Source of the DNA: Hadesarchaea archaeon | GTDB taxonomy: Archaea; Hadarchaeota; Hadarchaeia; Hadarchaeales; WYZ-LMO6 | Assembly: GCA_004347925.1 (NCBI GenBank) | Contig: QNVD01000270.1 | Location: forward strand, 1 to 6,619 | Direction: 5' to 3' | DNA length: 6,619 nt | Shown: positions 5,380 through 6,619 of the stretch, in pieces | How the letters are laid out: each line of letters starts with the position of its first letter | Numbering within the stretch: the stretch's first letter is position 1 | The notes under the pieces: model-generated | The model's input: the letters and a program-made list of their open reading frames with translations, nothing else | Database searches by the model: none | What the model was told of the DNA's origin: nothing | Made by a program: the position numbers and the translations under genes

Positions 5380-5387
5380 TCACCTCC
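5380..5387 (-). promoter_or_regulatory. Strong ribosome-binding site deciding the rpoE1 TTG start
   Basis: GGAGGTGA on the minus strand matches the anti-Shine-Dalgarno end of 16S rRNA fully and is followed by GGGA and then TTG. No ATG or GTG with comparable support lies nearby in frame, so this site fixes the start of RNA polymerase subunit E'. Confidence 0.8.
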
Positions 5388-5412
5388 GGATTGGAAAACC
5401 TTCCCCGGTGAG

Positions 5413-5422
5413 GATTAAAAGG
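5413..5422 (-). promoter_or_regulatory. Possible TATA element for rpoE1-spt4
   Basis: The minus strand reads CCTTTTAATCC, centred about 42 bases before the TTG start. A transcript starting about 26 bases downstream would have a leader near 15 bases that just includes the GGAGGTGA site. This is the leadered arrangement, in contrast to most other genes in the window. Confidence 0.5.
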
Positions 5423-5430
5423 TTGTCGAG

Positions 5431-5838
5431 CTACTCGAGGTCCTTGGTGAGCATCAGGTAGGACCGGTGCTTGAGGCGCACCACCGGTATCCCCAGCTCC
5501 TCCAGCTTCTTCTGGAGCAGCCTGTCGTTGGTTCCCACCACGCACCCCTCCTTCCCCTCCTTCTTGGCCAGCCTCAGGATGGCCTCGTCCGCCTCCTCCC
5601 CCCCCTCCACTATCTCCCCCTGCTCGGCCAGGACCATCCCCAGCCTGGCGGAGGATCTCTCGCTGGGGGTGCCCTTCCTGGCCAGGTACTCCAGCTCCTT
5701 CAGCACGGGGGCGGGGATCAGGAGCCTGTACCTCCTCTCCAGCAGCCTGTTCAGCTCGCTGATGATGTCCACTCCGAAGGTTCCCGGTATCATCAGGAAA
5801 CTCGTGTCCGCTATCACCTTCAAATACTTCAATCCCAT
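5431..5838 (-). CDS. PIN-domain nuclease-like protein, Fcf1/Utp24 family
   Basis: PIN domains are metal-dependent ribonucleases; the eukaryotic relatives Fcf1/Utp24 cut pre-18S rRNA. In the archaeal protein the substrate is inferred, most likely rRNA precursor. The 135 residues span one domain: VIADTSFLMIPGTFGVDI with the first acid D11, VLKELEYLA with E48, EADEAILRLA with D84, and GTNDRLLQKKL with D105, so all four usual metal-binding acids are present. There is no antitoxin gene beside it, which argues against a VapC toxin. In many euryarchaea this gene sits directly upstream of rpoE1 and spt4, often after the initiation factor eIF2 gamma gene, as here except that eIF2 gamma is missing. ATG 5838 is chosen because it puts the DTSFLM motif at the normal distance; a TTG at 5856 would add six residues. 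Confidence 0.9.
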   Translation of the reverse strand: MGLKYLKVIADTSFLMIPGTFGVDIISELNRLLERRYRLLIPAPVLKELEYLARKGTPSERSSARLGMVLAEQGEIVEGGEEADEAILRLAKKEGKEGCVVGTNDRLLQKKLEELGIPVVRLKHRSYLMLTKDLE

Positions 5839-5884
5839 CCCTTGCGGCCTTCCCAATAAACAAAAGTCCTAACTCCTATAAAAA
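5839..5884. promoter_or_regulatory. Compact divergent promoter, PIN-rpoE1-spt4 and dphB
   Basis: Forty-six AT-rich bases separate two divergent starts. For dphB, AATAAACA (5855-5862) is centred 27 bases before ATG 5885. For the PIN gene, TTTTTTATA on the minus strand (5877-5885) would give a leader of about 17 bases containing AAGG and AAGGG; TTTGTTTATT (5855-5864) is closer but less well placed. The minus-strand TATA box touches the dphB start codon, so the two promoters overlap. Confidence 0.5.
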
Positions 5885-6619
5885 ATGATGCTGGCCTTCG
5901 TGGGGATGGGCCTGTGCGGGCAGGAGGGCCTCTCCCTCCGGGGACTGAAGGTGGCCAGGGAGTCGGACTGGGTCTACGCCGAGCACTACACCAGCCTCCT
6001 CCCCGAGCTGGACCTCCGCCGGCTGGAGGAGCTGGTGGGAAAGCCCGTGAAGCTGGTGGACCGGAAAACCCTGGAGGAGGAGCCGGAGGAGCTCTTGGAG
6101 AGGGCGGGGAGGGGGAGGGTGACCCTGCTGGTCCCGGGGGACTCCATGGTGGCCACCACCCACGTGGACCTGAGGCTGAGGGCGGAGAGGAGGGGCATCC
6201 CCACCCTGGTGGTGCCCTCCTCCTCCATCCTCTCCGCCGCCCCGGGCCTGACGGGGCTGCAGAGCTACAAGTTCGGCCGCTCGGCCACCATCCCCTTCCG
6301 GGACAACCCCTCCAGGGTTCCCTACGAGACCCTGGAGGAGAACGCCAAGAGGGGGCTGCACACCCTCCTCCTGCTGGACCTGAGGGCGGAGGAGGGGAGG
6401 TACATGCTGGCGGGGGAGGGGATGGAGATCATGCTGGAGCTGGAGGAGAGGATGGGGAGGGGGGTCTTCACCCAGGACACGCTGGTGGTGGTCCTCGCCA
6501 GGGCCGGGTGCTCGGACGGGAGGGTGAGGGCGGGGAGGGTGAGGGTGCTGAGGGGGGAGGACTTCGGTCCCCCTCCCCACTCCCTGGTGGTGCCGGGCAG
6601 GCTGCACTTCCTGGAGGAG
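5885..6619 (+). CDS. dphB: Diphthine synthase (diphthamide biosynthesis methyltransferase), C-terminus cut by window edge
   Basis: Transfers methyl groups from S-adenosylmethionine to the modified histidine of elongation factor 2, the second step of diphthamide synthesis, in the cytoplasm. The 245 visible residues are almost the full length (usually about 255-265) and run off the right edge without a stop. Family motifs in order: FVGMGLCGQEGLSLRGLK (5-22), YAEHYTSLLP (31-40), the SAM-binding PGDSMVATTHVDLRLRA (84-100), TGLQSYKFGRSAT (123-135), ENAKRGLHTLLLLDLRAEEGRYM (152-174), FTQDTLVVVLARAGC (195-209), GEDFGPPPHSLVVPGRLHFLE (224-244). The usual GDPMVATTH reads GDSMVATTH. ATG 5885 and ATG 5888 are both possible; the second matches the ML start common in the family. 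There is no ribosome-binding site (the upstream bases are adenines), consistent with a leaderless message. Confidence 0.95.
   Translation, partial: MMLAFVGMGLCGQEGLSLRGLKVARESDWVYAEHYTSLLPELDLRRLEELVGKPVKLVDRKTLEEEPEELLERAGRGRVTLLVPGDSMVATTHVDLRLRAERRGIPTLVVPSSSILSAAPGLTGLQSYKFGRSATIPFRDNPSRVPYETLEENAKRGLHTLLLLDLRAEEGRYMLAGEGMEIMLELEERMGRGVFTQDTLVVVLARAGCSDGRVRAGRVRVLRGEDFGPPPHSLVVPGRLHFLEE

Noticed and set aside
5431..5838. VapC-type toxin of a toxin-antitoxin pair
   Set aside because: No small antitoxin gene is adjacent. The sequence and the rpoE1-spt4 neighbourhood match the Fcf1/Utp24-like archaeal PIN family instead.
5876..6607. Minus-strand open frame opposite dphB
   Set aside because: The translation is dominated by His, Pro and Gln repeats. 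The plus-strand frame is an intact diphthine synthase with all main motifs.

Overview
The window looks like a gene-dense, GC-rich archaeal chromosome segment. The archaeal markers are RNA polymerase subunit E' (Rpo7), Spt4 (E''), an archaeal-type diphthine synthase, a bifunctional fructose-1,6-bisphosphate (FBP) aldolase/phosphatase, and TATA-like boxes just upstream of many start codons. A desulfoferrodoxin-type superoxide reductase points to an anaerobe. Heavy use of AGG for arginine and the FBP aldolase/phosphatase fit a thermophile. A GC-rich euryarchaeal lineage such as Hadarchaeota is possible, but the lineage cannot be fixed from this sequence.

Left part, minus strand (1-2225): a membrane-anchored secreted protein of unknown function overlaps by 4 bp the superoxide reductase gene (dfx). 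Next come a small cysteine-rich zinc-ribbon protein and an aconitase that runs off the left edge. The order links superoxide removal to an iron-sulfur enzyme that superoxide is known to damage.

Middle, plus strand (2313-3450): three short genes of unknown role. They are a winged-helix DNA-binding protein with a poly-glutamate N-terminus, a 70-residue coiled-coil protein, and a four-helix membrane protein. The first is divergent from the secreted-protein operon. An inverted repeat lies between the two start codons and could be an operator.

Right part, minus strand (3457-5838): the information-processing block PIN (Fcf1/Utp24-like) - rpoE1 - spt4, followed after 60 bases by the FBP aldolase/phosphatase gene with its own strong TATA box. 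The last gene, dphB, is on the plus strand, divergent from the PIN gene across 46 bases, and is cut by the right edge near its C-terminus.

There is no gene-free stretch above 90 bases. I see no tRNA, rRNA, CRISPR array, insertion sequence or clear terminator. The genes without a known function are those at 1275-2225, 2313-2582, 2635-2847 and 2890-3450; the zinc-ribbon family at 622-894 is recognised but its function is not. I find no convincing multi-gene novel system, but the regulator/coiled-coil/membrane-protein trio and the dfx-linked secreted protein are the best candidates.
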